A stretch of DNA of 64,000 bases from Hyphomicrobiales bacterium (GCA_900470195.1 UEIJ01000004.1:1-64000); one strand, 5' to 3'; counted from the first letter of the stretch, positions 17,893 through 27,060 are shown. A program made the numbers and translations. Notes: generated by a model not told the origin, from the sequence alone.

Positions 17893-18142
17893 TTGAACAA
17901 AGTCCTGAATTCGAATTGCGTGGATGCGGAGCACAAAGCCCGCAATTGCCGCCTTTTATAGCGACACTGTGAAAACCTTTTGTCAAAGTCCCCCGTTCCC
18001 CGCAAGGGCGAGAAGCTAAAATCATTGTACGCTCAAACTCTTAATCGATTTAAGCAATACACGCTTCGTTTCACGCCGCCGACCGGATGTGAACACTCAC
18101 CCGGCCGGAAGTTATTAAACCGACTGAAGAAGTTGCAGCTAT

Positions 18143-19663
18143 TCAGCTTCCGATAGCATCGAAGAAAAACTCCGGGCTTTCCACTTCGACCAGTCTTTTT
18201 CTTTCGATCATCCAGAAACGGTTGCCGACATTGCGAACAAAACTGCGGTCATGCGAGACGATCAGGCTCGCCGCCTCATTGCGCAGCAGTTCCACCTCCA
18301 GCGCTTCCTGGCCTTCGATATCAAGATGGTTGGTCGGTTCATCCAGAATATAGAAGTTTGGATTGGTCAGCCGCAGGACCAGCATCGCCAAACGCGCCTT
18401 CTGCCCGCCGGACAGGCGTTCAAGCGGCTTGGCCTGCATTTCGAGCGTCATGCCCGCACCGGCGAGCAGGGAGCGCGTCCGCTGGTCGCCAATATCGAAG
18501 CGTCTGGCAATCGTCTCGAACGGGGTCCAGTCCGGGCGAAGTTCCGACAGGGCCTGATCGCTATATCCGAGCACCAGCGACGGCGTCGCCTTGATCCCTG
18601 TCTGCGCCCGGTCCGGGGCAAGAATGGCCTCACGGACCAGCGTCAGCAGCCGCGTTTTGCCCATGCCATTGGAGCCAAGCAGGACAATACGGTCGCCCGG
18701 ATTGATCCAGAACTGCCCGGTCTTGAAGAGCAACCTTCCGTCCGGCGTCGCAATCTCGGCCTGATCGAGAACAACCAGCGCCTTGGCGTGGCTGCCGCGG
18801 CTGTTCAAGATGATCTTGCCGGCAGAGCGTTCCACATGCGCGGCCTTGGCGCTTTCCTCGATCTTGTCGGCCCGCGCCTTCAACTGCTTGGTCTTGACCA
18901 CGAGCAGGTCGCTGCCGGAATTGATGCCGATATTGTTGAGCTTCGCCGCCTGTCGGCGCAATTGCTGGACCGTCTTCATGTCCTTTTCGAACTGCCGGGC
19001 ATCCGCCGCGTCGATCTCGTCGAGCGCAACGCGCGCCTGGCTATAGGGCAAGGCGAAAACCGGCGATTTTTCCGCCCGCAGAAACAATGTCCGCTTCGTC
19101 ACCGCATCCAGAAAGGCGCGGTCGTGACTGCTGACCACGACGGCAACCGAGCGCGGCAGCGCATTCAGCCAGTCTTCCAGCAACCGCACTTTTTCGAGGT
19201 CCAGATGGTTGGTCGGTTCATCGAGCAGGAAAACATCGGGTTCCGAAACCCATGCGCGGGCCAGAAGCGCAAGCCGCTGCCAGCCGCCGCTGAGTTGGCG
19301 CACGCTAAGCTGCCGCAATTCCTCGGCAACCCGCAGATCGTCCAGAACGATATCGGCGCGCCAGCTTTCATAATCGCGGGCTTCTTCGTCGAGACCATCC
19401 AGCACAACCTCGTAGAAGCTGCGGTCTAAAAGGCTTTCCGGAACGTATTGGCTGACATAACCGATCTTCAATCCACGCGAACGGGTGATCGTGCCGAGCG
19501 TTGGCTCGCCTTCTCCGACGAGAAGTCGCAGAAGGCTGGTCTTGCCGCGCCCGTTGGCAGCAACGAGACCGAGGCGCTCGCCCTCACCTATGACGAGATC
19601 GAGATTGGCAAAGAGGGGTTCATGAAGCGTAAGCGAAAGATTCTGGATAGAAACAAGAGACAT
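18143..19663 (-). CDS. ABC-F family ATPase
   Basis: A 506-residue soluble protein with two ABC ATPase domains and no membrane segments. Domain 1 has Walker A AANGRGKTS (the first glycine replaced by alanine), signature LSGGWQR and Walker B LLDEPTNHLD. A charged linker of about 80 residues follows. Domain 2 has GSNGMGKT, LSGGQKAR and ILDEPTNHLD. ABC-F proteins act on ribosomes, as translation factors or antibiotic-protection factors; which applies here cannot be told. The ATG at 19663 was chosen from the domain start; the ribosome site is weak. It lies between hom and glpX, which are often adjacent in relatives. Confidence 0.88.
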   Translation of the reverse strand: MSLVSIQNLSLTLHEPLFANLDLVIGEGERLGLVAANGRGKTSLLRLLVGEGEPTLGTITRSRGLKIGYVSQYVPESLLDRSFYEVVLDGLDEEARDYESWRADIVLDDLRVAEELRQLSVRQLSGGWQRLALLARAWVSEPDVFLLDEPTNHLDLEKVRLLEDWLNALPRSVAVVVSSHDRAFLDAVTKRTLFLRAEKSPVFALPYSQARVALDEIDAADARQFEKDMKTVQQLRRQAAKLNNIGINSGSDLLVVKTKQLKARADKIEESAKAAHVERSAGKIILNSRGSHAKALVVLDQAEIATPDGRLLFKTGQFWINPGDRIVLLGSNGMGKTRLLTLVREAILAPDRAQTGIKATPSLVLGYSDQALSELRPDWTPFETIARRFDIGDQRTRSLLAGAGMTLEMQAKPLERLSGGQKARLAMLVLRLTNPNFYILDEPTNHLDIEGQEALEVELLRNEAASLIVSHDRSFVRNVGNRFWMIERKRLVEVESPEFFFDAIGS

Positions 19664-19827
19664 GGCAATCGGCCCAATTCTGCCACGCACGAACGCCCGG
19701 TTTCCAAACCGCGATACGCATGAATGTGCTGGCGAATGTCCGGCAACGGTCGATGACCGCGCCTTCAGGAAAAGGCAGAATAAGACAGCGGCTTCAGTGT
19801 CTGGATCAAAAAGCAGCAGGCCGTGGC

Positions 19828-19932
19828 GAAAATGGTGATTTTTGAGTACCGGAGCGCAATGTACTGGGCGTACATGAGCACCGGAACGCAGGGAATTGCC
19901 ATTTGTAGACCGGCATGGTGACTATTGGAACA
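19828..19932. repeat. Dispersed repeat S, copy S1
   Basis: About 105 bases sharing blocks with 32792-32904: GGTGATTTTTGAGTACCGGA, GTAC-N7-GTACATGAGCACCG, ATTGCCATTTG and TTGGAACAG. Inside is an imperfect direct repeat, GAGTACCGGAGCG (19844-19856) and GAGCACCGGAACG (19876-19888), around a small GTAC palindrome. It lies in the otherwise gene-free stretch 19664-20142 between hom and the ABC-F gene. Confidence 0.75.
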
Positions 19933-20065
19933 GACACCTAGTCTTTTTCCGCCCTGCACAAGTTACTTATGCAGGGCAAAATCGGGGCCGTGCTGACGGT
20001 GATGATCATGACGCGTCACATACATCATACAGCCCTCCTTTTCCTGTTCTTGTCTCGTTAAATGA

Positions 20066-20099
20066 ATCAAAGCCGGATCGCTTCCGGCCCGGCTTTGAT
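20066..20099 (-). terminator. Terminator hairpin downstream of hom
   Basis: An 11-bp perfect stem ATCAAAGCCGG / CCGGCTTTGAT about 45 bases beyond the hom stop. On the minus strand it is followed by TCATTTAACG, a weak T-tract. Confidence 0.65.
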
Positions 20100-20142
20100 A
20101 ACAAGGATGCGTCGAACCTGCAAGACAGCAGAATATCCGTAG

Positions 20143-21462
20143 TCAGCCTGCCCGCTCGATACGGATCATCTGCGGCTTGTCGACCAGATGGTCGTCCTTG
20201 AGGATCGCCTCCAGCGCCTTTTTGACAGCCGATTCGGTCGTCTCATGGGTGACGAGAATGACCGTCTTGATGCCTTCCCTCGCTGCGTCGTCCATAGGCG
20301 GACGCTGCACGATCGATTCCAGCGAGATGTCGTTTTCCGCCATGCGCTTGGCGATGGCCGCGAAAGCGCCGATACGGTCAAGCACAGTCAGGCGGATGAA
20401 GTAACCGCCCGCGTGCTTGCGCATCTTGGCGCGCTTATACGGCTGCAATGCCTTGGCGGGTGTGCCGAAAACCGGCCCATGCTGGAAGCCCGGACGGCTC
20501 TTGGCAATATCGGCAACGTCGCCAATGACGGCTGATGCGGTCGCATTGCCGCCCGCGCCGGGACCGGAAAGCAGCAGCTCGCCCAGAAGATCGGTTTCGA
20601 TTGCCACGGCATTGGTCACACCATGCACCTGCGCGATGACCGACGAGGTCGGCACCATGGTCGGATGCACGCGCTGTTCGATGCCCGTATCGGTCTTCTG
20701 TGCGACGCCTAAAAGCTTGATGCGATAGCCGAGTTCATCGGCGGCGCGAATATCGGCCAGCGAAATATTGCTGATGCCTTCGAGATAGATGTCATCGGCG
20801 GCGATCTGCGTGCCGAAGGCAAGGCTGGTAAGAAGCGCCAGCTTGTGCGCCGTATCGTTGCCTTCAATATCGAAGGTCGGATCGGCTTCTGCATAGCCGA
20901 GGCGCTGCGCATCCTTGAGGCAGGCTTCGAACGAAATGCCCTCTTCCCACATCCGGGTCAGGATGTAGTTGCAGGTGCCGTTCATGATGCCATAGACGCG
21001 GGAAACCGTATTGCCGGTCAGCGATTCACGCATTGCCTTGATGACCGGAATGCCGCCCGCAACAGCGGCTTCAAAATTGAGCAGAACGCCCTTGTCCTCG
21101 GCGATCTTGGCAAGCGCAACACCATGGCGGGCAAGGAGCGCCTTGTTGGCTGTGACTACATGACGACCGGCGCGCAGAGCCGCTTCGACGGAAGCCCGGG
21201 CTGGCCCATCCTCGCCGCCGATCAATTCCACAAAAACGTCGATATCGGCAGATTTCGCGAGTTCTACGGGATCGTCGAACCAGGCAATGCCGGAGAGATC
21301 AATGCCGCGATCCCTTGTGCGGTCACGAGCGCTGACCGCCGTAACCGTAACAGGCTTGCCGCACTGGCGCGTGAGCATTTCGGACTTGTCACGCAGGATA
21401 CGCAACACCGAAGCACCAACGGTGCCGAGGCCGGCAACGCCGATCCGTAATGCATCACTCAT
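20143..21462 (-). CDS. hom: Homoserine dehydrogenase
   Basis: A 439-residue enzyme that reduces aspartate semialdehyde to homoserine, the branch point to threonine and methionine. It has an NAD(P)-binding Rossmann fold (GVAGLGTVGASVLRIL near the N-terminus), the catalytic region with GIMNGTCNYILT and YAEADPTFDIEG, and a C-terminal ACT domain (from about residue 350; RIGAFAAIAKRM), the usual site of threonine inhibition. The ATG at 21462 has an AAGG site. The gene lies 81 bases after alaC and is probably co-transcribed with it. Confidence 0.96.
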   Translation of the reverse strand: MSDALRIGVAGLGTVGASVLRILRDKSEMLTRQCGKPVTVTAVSARDRTRDRGIDLSGIAWFDDPVELAKSADIDVFVELIGGEDGPARASVEAALRAGRHVVTANKALLARHGVALAKIAEDKGVLLNFEAAVAGGIPVIKAMRESLTGNTVSRVYGIMNGTCNYILTRMWEEGISFEACLKDAQRLGYAEADPTFDIEGNDTAHKLALLTSLAFGTQIAADDIYLEGISNISLADIRAADELGYRIKLLGVAQKTDTGIEQRVHPTMVPTSSVIAQVHGVTNAVAIETDLLGELLLSGPGAGGNATASAVIGDVADIAKSRPGFQHGPVFGTPAKALQPYKRAKMRKHAGGYFIRLTVLDRIGAFAAIAKRMAENDISLESIVQRPPMDDAAREGIKTVILVTHETTESAVKKALEAILKDDHLVDKPQMIRIERAG

Positions 21463-21543
21463 TATTTCGACCTTCTGTATGGAGTGGTTTATCGGGTGGG
21501 ATGCTACGGGCGGCGAGTTGCCGCCCAAAGCCGTTCTCAAAAA

Positions 21544-22767
21544 TTATCCGCGCCGGCCTTCGAGCGGAATTACATTCTGCAAATTCTCGTCCTTGGCGGA
21601 GAGGAATCGCTTGATGTTGCGCGCGGCCTGACGGATGCGGTGCTCGTTCTCGACCAGCGCGATACGCACGTAATCGTCGCCGTGTTCGCCGAAACCGATA
21701 CCCGGCGCGACAGCCACGTCGGCCTGCTCGACCAGAAGCTTGGAAAATTCAAGCGAACCCAGCGAACGGAAGCGTTCCGGGATCGGAACCCAGGCGAACA
21801 TGGTTGCAGCCGGCGGGGGAACGTCCCAACCAGCACGGCCAAAGCTTTCGACCAGCACGTCGCGACGCTGCTTATAAACATTGCGCACGTAGGAAATGTC
21901 GCTTCCATCGCCATTCAATGCTGCTGTCGCAGCCACCTGAATCGGCGTGAACGCGCCATAATCGAGATAAGACTTCACGCGGGTCAGAGCGGCGATCAGG
22001 CGTTCATTGCCGACCGCAAAGCCCATGCGCCAGCCCGGCATGGAGAATGTCTTCGACATGGAGGTAAACTCGACGGTCACATCCATGGCGCCCGGCACTT
22101 CCAGCACCGATGGCGGCGGATTGCCGTCGAAATAGATTTCCGAATAGGCAAGATCCGACAGGATGACGATGTCATGCTTGCGGGCAAAAGCCACCACATC
22201 CTTGTAGAAATCGAGCGTTGCCACATACGCCGTCGGATTGGACGGGAAATTGAGGATGAGCGCGATCGGCTTCGGGATGGAGTGCTTCACACCGCGCTCA
22301 AGCGTCGGGATGAAGTTCTCGTCCGGCTTGGCCTGAACCGAACGGATCACACCGCCCGACATGATGAAGCCGAAGGAGTGGATCGGATAGGTCGGATCTG
22401 GGCACAGAACCACGTCGCCCGGCGCGGTGATGGCCTGCGCCATATTGGCGAAACCTTCCTTGGAGCCAAGCGTGGCAACGACCTGCGTATCCGGATTGAG
22501 CTTTACGCCAAAGCGGCGCGCATAATATTGCGCCTGCGCGCGGCGCAGCCCCGGAATGCCCTTGGACGCCGAATAACGATGCGCGCGAGGGTCCTGAACT
22601 GCTTCGCACAGCTTGTCGACGATATTCTGCGGGGTCGGCAGATCGGGATTGCCCATGCCAAGATCGATGATGTCGGCGCCCGCCGCTCGCGCCGATGCCT
22701 TCAGACGGTTGACCTGTTCAAAGACATAAGGGGGCAGACGACGGACTTTATGGAATTCTTCCGACAT
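21544..22767 (-). CDS. alaC: PLP-dependent aminotransferase, AlaC/LL-DAP-aminotransferase type
   Basis: A 407-residue fold-type I aminotransferase. The PLP lysine is Lys239 in FTSMSKTFSMPGWRMG; other family residues are NFPSNPTAY and the substrate-binding arginine in DYVRIALVEN. Close relatives are annotated as glutamate-pyruvate transaminase AlaC or LL-diaminopimelate aminotransferase. Being upstream of hom suggests an amino-acid biosynthetic role. The exact substrate cannot be fixed from sequence. Confidence 0.85.
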   Translation of the reverse strand: MSEEFHKVRRLPPYVFEQVNRLKASARAAGADIIDLGMGNPDLPTPQNIVDKLCEAVQDPRAHRYSASKGIPGLRRAQAQYYARRFGVKLNPDTQVVATLGSKEGFANMAQAITAPGDVVLCPDPTYPIHSFGFIMSGGVIRSVQAKPDENFIPTLERGVKHSIPKPIALILNFPSNPTAYVATLDFYKDVVAFARKHDIVILSDLAYSEIYFDGNPPPSVLEVPGAMDVTVEFTSMSKTFSMPGWRMGFAVGNERLIAALTRVKSYLDYGAFTPIQVAATAALNGDGSDISYVRNVYKQRRDVLVESFGRAGWDVPPPAATMFAWVPIPERFRSLGSLEFSKLLVEQADVAVAPGIGFGEHGDDYVRIALVENEHRIRQAARNIKRFLSAKDENLQNVIPLEGRRG

Positions 22768-22885
22768 GATCCTGTTCCAGTGGAGGGTTGAACGTAATGG
22801 CGCGTATGCGCCGCAAAGGAGCTATACACCTGTTCTCGAATCGGGTCGAGACGTGTTGCCGCGTCAAAGAACGCGGTTTTCGTCT

Positions 22886-22945
22886 TTAGAGCACATCCCG
22901 AAAAGTGTGAAACGGTTTTCGGATAAGATGAGCGCCAAAAACCAA
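22886..22945. repeat. Dispersed intergenic repeat, copy R4
   Basis: TAGAGCACATCCCGAAAAGT, GTGAAACGGTTTTCGGATAA, GATGAGCGCCAAAAACC: a half-length member of the R family, in the gap between the lipoprotein stop and the alaC start. Confidence 0.75.
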
Positions 22946-22955
22946 GGAAGAGGAC

Positions 22956-23303
22956 TTACTCTTCCCCGCTTTCGATCTGTTTCAGGGTAGCGTCCGTTTC
23001 CAGCTGGGCCTGCTTGCGCAGGGCCGCAGCCTCGGCGGGCGTGAACCCCGCGCCGCCGCTTCTGGATGCCGCCAGACGCGTGCGGTCGGCATCAAGCTTC
23101 GTTGTAAGCTGCTGCTTTTCTTCTGCGGTGATTTGCGCGGTCGCAGCCTTCGGCATATGGCCGAATGTCGGGAAAACACCCGTACGCGAAGCGCCTTCCT
23201 GCGGCGTACCCTGAAACTCTTTCCCACCCGCGCACGCCGTGAGCATCGCCGCCGCTGTTGCTGCCAGCAAAAGGTTGGCGATCTGCCGCGTGCGCTTGGT
23301 CAT
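22956..23303 (-). CDS. Small lipoprotein of unknown function
   Basis: A 115-residue protein with a lipoprotein signal peptide: basic MTKRTRQ start, hydrophobic core, and lipobox LTAC with cysteine about 24. The mature part is polar and alanine/lysine rich with probable helices (ITAEEKQQLTTKLDADRTRL and AEAAALRKQAQLETD), which suggests an envelope-associated helical protein. No enzymatic motif. The ATG at 23303 has a GGGA site; a 40-codon extension upstream does not. Confidence 0.75.
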   Translation of the reverse strand: MTKRTRQIANLLLAATAAAMLTACAGGKEFQGTPQEGASRTGVFPTFGHMPKAATAQITAEEKQQLTTKLDADRTRLAASRSGGAGFTPAEAAALRKQAQLETDATLKQIESGEE

Positions 23304-23862
23304 GTTTCTGTTCCCGGTTGATGCCGCATAAGGCGCTGTCGCTTGCAGCGCCAGACAAAGATAAAGCAATTGGCAAGGGATAGCACCAAGTCGAGGCGTC
23401 CTGTCAACAAGTGAGTGACGCAAATCGGAAATTCGCCTTTAAAGGACGCGGTGCATCGCCGCCAGCCGGCCTACCAGACAGGAAAGAGAACGTAACCAAG
23501 AGTTACATGAAGTAATATTTCGTTATAAACGAATATTCCACGCGAAACGCCAAGTCATTTAACACCATATGCGCATCAATAGTTGCGCTCGGCGATTAAA
23601 AAACTTAAAAATTGGTAACGAATTGCCCGACAGGTGATTTGTCCATTACAGCGGAATGAGCGTCATTGCTCTGAAGTGACCATCATAACACGCTGATATT
23701 TCTGAATTTCTTTCCCGGCAAAAACAGTCGGGAGCTGTGGGGACGATCAGCCACTGGATGTGACGTCAGCCCCGCACGGGAGAGCCGATCTCCCGAAACC
23801 AGGTAAGCCCGGATGAATTCGGGTCGCCAAACTGGTCAGGGAAATCGAGCTGGAGCAGACTG
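23304..23862. other. Long intergenic region upstream of the M15 lipoprotein gene
   Basis: About 560 bases with lower GC than its surroundings and no convincing coding frame. It contains a near-perfect AT-rich palindrome at 23514-23537 (AATATTTCGTT / AACGAATATT around ATA), which could be an operator, and a GTAACC-AAGA-GTTAC dyad just before it. It must also hold the promoters of both divergent lipoprotein genes, which were not resolved. Confidence 0.45.
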
Positions 23863-25125
23863 TTGAAATTTGCACATTCTACACACCGGACCTCCGGCAG
23901 GTTTCTATCAGGCAGCGTGGCTTTGCTCGCGCTTCTTGTCACGTCCTGCACGTCAACGGGTACGGGCCTTGACGGCAAGCCGCTTCAGATGACCTCGGCC
24001 ACCGATGGCTCCGTCATTGCGGACACATTGCAAAGCGCCGCTGACCAGACAGCCGCCGCCGAGGCCACGGCAGCCTCTTCCACGGAAGAGAAAAAACCGG
24101 AAGCAAAGCCCGGCGAAACAAAGACTGCCGTCGTGGCAGAGGCGACAAGCACCAATAATAAGGAGCAGGCGAAGCTGGCCGAAACTGCTGCGGCCACCAA
24201 GCAGCAGCCGACCGAGGTCGCCGCCCTCGCCCCGCAGCAGCCGAAGAGCACATCGCTCTTTGGCATGTTCGGCGGCAGCAAGCCCGCAGCGCCGGAACCG
24301 GCTCAAGCTGCGGAACAGCCCGCGGAAGCGGCTCCAGCCGAAACCGCGAAGAAGCCGCAGGAACAGGCAAAGGAAGAAAAGACAGCCGAGGCAGCGGAAC
24401 CGCAGCAGACCCCAACTGCAAAGCCTGCCGAGGCTGAAAAGCCGGTTCAGGTCGCTTCCCTGTTTGGTTCCACCAAGAGCGCTTACGCCTCGCCACAGCG
24501 CCCAACGGCCTCACAAGGCAGTATTGCCCGGCTTTTCTCCGACGAATCGACCGGCACGCGCTCCGACAGAACGGAAAACAAGAAGCTTGCTGTCGTGAAG
24601 CCGGTTTCGCCCTCCGCGAAGCATGATTACAATTATTCACTGCCGGGTGTGCGCCCCAATGGCGGCATCGAGATCAAGCATCGCAACAGTCTCTATGACG
24701 ATAGCGATATCGATGCCAACGAAGACGATGAATTTGCAAACGTAACGCTTGCTTCGGCTCCCGGCCTCGCCCGTCTCGCCCCTAACGGCCTGAAGGTACA
24801 ACGAGAGACGGTGGACGTTGCCTGTCTCAAGCCGCAGCTCGTGTCCATGCTGAAAACCATGGAGCGTCATTTCCGCCGTCCGGTGATGGTGACGTCGGGC
24901 TATCGCAGCCCCTCCTACAATCGCAAGGTCAATGGCGCCCGCAAATCCCTCCATATGATCTGCGCCGCAGCCGACATTCAGATCGACGGCGTTTCCAAAT
25001 GGGAAATCGCCCGCTTCGCCCGCTCCATGCCGGGTCGCGGCGGTGTCGGCACCTACTGCCACACGACTTCGGTTCACGTCGACGTCGGACCTGAACGCGA
25101 CTGGAACTGGCGCTGCAAGGGCTGA
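23863..25125 (+). CDS. Lipoprotein with C-terminal peptidase M15 (VanY/DUF882-type) domain
   Basis: A 420-residue envelope protein. A lipobox LVTSC (Cys29) follows a signal helix. Residues about 45-240 form a low-complexity Ala/Glu/Lys/Pro/Gln linker that could span the periplasm. The C-terminal domain (about 300-420) is M15-like: VTSGYRSPSYNRKVNGA, SLHMICAAADIQIDG and VHVDVGPERDW, giving the His/Asp/His zinc set of D,D- or L,D-carboxypeptidases. It probably trims peptidoglycan. The start is a TTG at 23863 with a GGAG site 9 bases upstream; no ATG lies before the lipobox. Confidence 0.8.
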   Translation: MKFAHSTHRTSGRFLSGSVALLALLVTSCTSTGTGLDGKPLQMTSATDGSVIADTLQSAADQTAAAEATAASSTEEKKPEAKPGETKTAVVAEATSTNNKEQAKLAETAAATKQQPTEVAALAPQQPKSTSLFGMFGGSKPAAPEPAQAAEQPAEAAPAETAKKPQEQAKEEKTAEAAEPQQTPTAKPAEAEKPVQVASLFGSTKSAYASPQRPTASQGSIARLFSDESTGTRSDRTENKKLAVVKPVSPSAKHDYNYSLPGVRPNGGIEIKHRNSLYDDSDIDANEDDEFANVTLASAPGLARLAPNGLKVQRETVDVACLKPQLVSMLKTMERHFRRPVMVTSGYRSPSYNRKVNGARKSLHMICAAADIQIDGVSKWEIARFARSMPGRGGVGTYCHTTSVHVDVGPERDWNWRCKG

Positions 25126-25150
25126 GGAATCATCGCTGCGGAATACCGGA

Positions 25151-25180
25151 AGCCGGATCGCATGATCCGGCTTTTTCTTT
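25151..25180 (+). terminator. Intrinsic terminator after the M15 gene
   Basis: Stem AGCCGGATC / GATCCGGCT with a GCAT loop, followed by TTTTCTTTT. It starts 26 bases past the stop codon. Confidence 0.9.
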
Positions 25181-25276
25181 TGCCTTTATTTTTCAAGGCG
25201 GTAGCAAAACCGGTCGCAAAAATTTCCCCATTTTTGCAGTACCCTCGTTTTTTTTCAGAAAAGTGTTCTTTGGGGC

Positions 25277-25305
25277 TTGCGAGTCAGAACCTTCCTGAAT
25301 ATAAG
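25277..25305 (+). promoter_or_regulatory. Promoter of tRNA-Glu copy 1
   Basis: TTGCGA (25277-25282), a 17-base spacer, then TATAAG (25300-25305), with the tRNA starting 21 bases further on. The same arrangement precedes the second tRNA-Glu. Confidence 0.75.
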
Positions 25306-25325
25306 CCCACTCACACCAGCAACGG

Positions 25326-25400
25326 GCGCCCATCGTCTAGCGGTTAGGACGCCGCCCTTTCACGGCGGAAACAGGGGTTCGATTCCCCTTGGGCGTACCA
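25326..25400 (+). tRNA. tRNA-Glu (anticodon TTC), copy 1
   Basis: A 75-nt cloverleaf with acceptor stem GCGCCCA / TGGGCGT (one G-T pair), anticodon TTC in the loop CTTTCAC, and an encoded CCA. CCAGCAA just upstream and TTGCTGGTTTTTCTTTTC just downstream form a closing stem with a T-run that should end the transcript. Confidence 0.97.
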
Positions 25401-25500
25401 TTGCTGGTTTTTCTTTTCCTCTTACAATTCAATCTGTTAGCGCTTGATATGCGCCGCTGTGCGCTGTCTGAACTTATTCACAAACAGGTGAAAAAGGGGC

Positions 25501-25529
25501 TTGCATGTCGGAAATTTCCTGACTATAAG
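25501..25529 (+). promoter_or_regulatory. Promoter of tRNA-Glu copy 2
   Basis: TTGCAT (25501-25506), a 17-base spacer, then TATAAG (25524-25529), with the tRNA starting 20 bases downstream. It resembles the copy 1 promoter in sequence and spacing. Confidence 0.75.
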
Positions 25530-25548
25530 CGCCCCACACCAGCAACGG

Positions 25549-25623
25549 GCGCCCATCGTCTAGCGGTTAGGACGCCGCCCTTTCACGGCGGAAACAGGGG
25601 TTCGATTCCCCTTGGGCGTACCA
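25549..25623 (+). tRNA. tRNA-Glu (anticodon TTC), copy 2
   Basis: Identical over 75 bases to the copy at 25326-25400. The flanking CCAGCAA and TTGCTGGTTTTTCTTTTC sequences are also duplicated, so each copy has its own promoter and terminator. Confidence 0.97.
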
Positions 25624-25723
25624 TTGCTGGTTTTTCTTTTCCCTTAGAATTGACGCAAATATTACTGGCCGAATTGCCAGGATGTTGCTACGCGCCAGGC
25701 TGCACCCCTTTCGCAAGGACAGC

Positions 25724-26011
25724 ATGATGTCGAAAGCAACAGCAATCGTTCCCACCGCCCATGCCAGCCGCTATCTGCAGCAGCTTTGCAAGCATTGGGC
25801 GCACAAATTCGCGGTCGAATTCACCCCAGAACACGGCACCATCGATTTAGGCGAGAATCGTCTCGTGATTCTCGAAGCCGACGCGGAAAAACTGACCACG
25901 ACTGTCGAAACCTCGGAAGAAAACCTCGCCCGCCTCGAAGAAGTAGTGGCAAGCCATATCGTCCGCTTCGCGTTTCGCGAGGAACTCGTCTTCGACTGGG
26001 TAAAAAACTAG
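25724..26011 (+). CDS. DUF2218 domain protein
   Basis: A 95-residue protein consisting only of a DUF2218 domain, seen from RYLQQLCKHWAHKFAVEFTP, the conserved ENLARLEEVVASHIVRFAFR segment and the final tryptophan motif FDWVK. The domain is often linked to siderophore utilisation, and a second copy forms the N-terminus of the ferric-reductase gene at 36585-37682. The function of the single-domain form is unknown. Start choice is between adjacent ATGs at 25724 and 25727; AAGGA lies just upstream and favours the second by spacing. Confidence 0.82.
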   Translation: MMSKATAIVPTAHASRYLQQLCKHWAHKFAVEFTPEHGTIDLGENRLVILEADAEKLTTTVETSEENLARLEEVVASHIVRFAFREELVFDWVKN

Positions 26012-26148
26012 CAAAGGCGGCGGGCATTTACCCTATCTGTAAAATGCCCGCAAATTGTCCGGAATAGCCATCATCGCATCACATTCCGGGCAAATTCTCC
26101 CGCGAAATTCCTCCCAGTTTCAAATGACTGATTTGACGGGGAAGAATA

Positions 26149-26262
26149 ATGACGAGCGAAACAAGAACCACCCTCACCTTTCTCGGCGCTGGCCTCGTTG
26201 CTGCGGCAATGGCTCTCAGTGCGGATATGAGCTGGGCCGACCTCATCAAGGTCCTGTTCTGA
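26149..26262 (+). CDS. Short predicted membrane protein (37 residues)
   Basis: An ATG with a GGGGAAG site 5 bases upstream opens a 37-codon frame ending TGA at 26260-26262. The product has a polar start (MTSETRTT), one hydrophobic helix (about residues 8-23) and a short amphipathic tail ([10 protein letters not shown]). It lies alone between the DUF2218 gene and sfsA. The good ribosome site and clear helix support it; no family was recognised. Confidence 0.5.
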   Translation: MTSETRTTLTFLGAGLVAAAMALSADMSWADLIKVLF

Positions 26263-26344
26263 CCCGGGCCTGGTTTATCGACTATTTCCGCGAAGCTATC
26301 AGAAAAACCTTTCGCATACGCGCCGAACTGCTCTACATCGGCGT

Positions 26345-27043
26345 ATGATTTTCCAAACACCTCTGATTACCGGCAGGCTGGAACGCCGCTACAAAAGATT
26401 TCTTGCCGACGTGACGCTTGATGACGGGCGCTTCATTACAGCTTCCGTGCCCAATACCGGTTCGATGCTCGGACTGACTGCTCCGGGTTCCCGCGTCTGG
26501 CTGAGTGTTTCGGATGCCCCCCATCGCAAATATGCCCATACGCTGCAGATCGTCGAAGCGGATAACACTCTGGTCGGCGTGAACACCGGCTTGCCCAACA
26601 GAATCGCCGAGGAAGCGATCCTGACAGGTCTCATTCCGGGTCTGGCGGGATATGTGAGCCTGAAGCGCGAGCAGAAATATGGCCGGAATTCGCGCATTGA
26701 TCTTCTGCTGGATGACGGTCCCCGGCAGCGGACCTATGTCGAGGTCAAGAATGTGCATTTCATCCGGACGCCCGGCCTCGCCGAATTTCCCGATACGGTG
26801 ACGGCGCGCGGTGCAAAACACCTCGATGAACTTGTCGATGTCGTGGCCGCTGGTCATCGGGGCGTGATGCTGTTTATTATCCAGCGAAACGATTGCAGCA
26901 GATTCAGTATTTCCGGCGACCTGGACCCCACTTACGCACGAGCTTTTGAGCGTGCTCGTTCATCCGGGGTTGAGGCCTGGGCCGTTCGGTGCCACATAAC
27001 GGATAACAGCATTGACGCCACCGAGCTGGTGCCAATTGAGTAA
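26345..27043 (+). CDS. sfsA: Sugar fermentation stimulation protein homologue SfsA
   Basis: A 232-residue SfsA-family protein with an N-terminal OB-like nucleic-acid-binding region and a C-terminal restriction-endonuclease-like nuclease fold. Visible motifs are [45 protein letters not shown] and [14 protein letters not shown]; the D...EVK pattern is the PD-(D/E)XK core. In E. coli it affects maltose metabolism, but its true substrate is unclear. It ends 17 bases before map, so the two probably form an operon. Confidence 0.93.
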   Translation: MIFQTPLITGRLERRYKRFLADVTLDDGRFITASVPNTGSMLGLTAPGSRVWLSVSDAPHRKYAHTLQIVEADNTLVGVNTGLPNRIAEEAILTGLIPGLAGYVSLKREQKYGRNSRIDLLLDDGPRQRTYVEVKNVHFIRTPGLAEFPDTVTARGAKHLDELVDVVAAGHRGVMLFIIQRNDCSRFSISGDLDPTYARAFERARSSGVEAWAVRCHITDNSIDATELVPIE

Positions 27044-27060
27044 ATGAGACGGATCGAGTG

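Noticed and set aside
18251..19429. A 392-codon rightward open frame opposite the ABC-F gene
   Set aside because: It mirrors the ABC-F coding frame; the product is rich in R, Q and H as expected from antisense translation.
21484..22791. A 435-codon rightward open frame opposite alaC
   Set aside because: It is antisense to a full aminotransferase gene; no motif and no ribosome site.
25326..25623. Duplicated tRNA-Glu as an attachment-site scar of an integrated element
   Set aside because: The duplication includes promoter and terminator, spans only about 220 bases, and no integrase or phage gene lies nearby.
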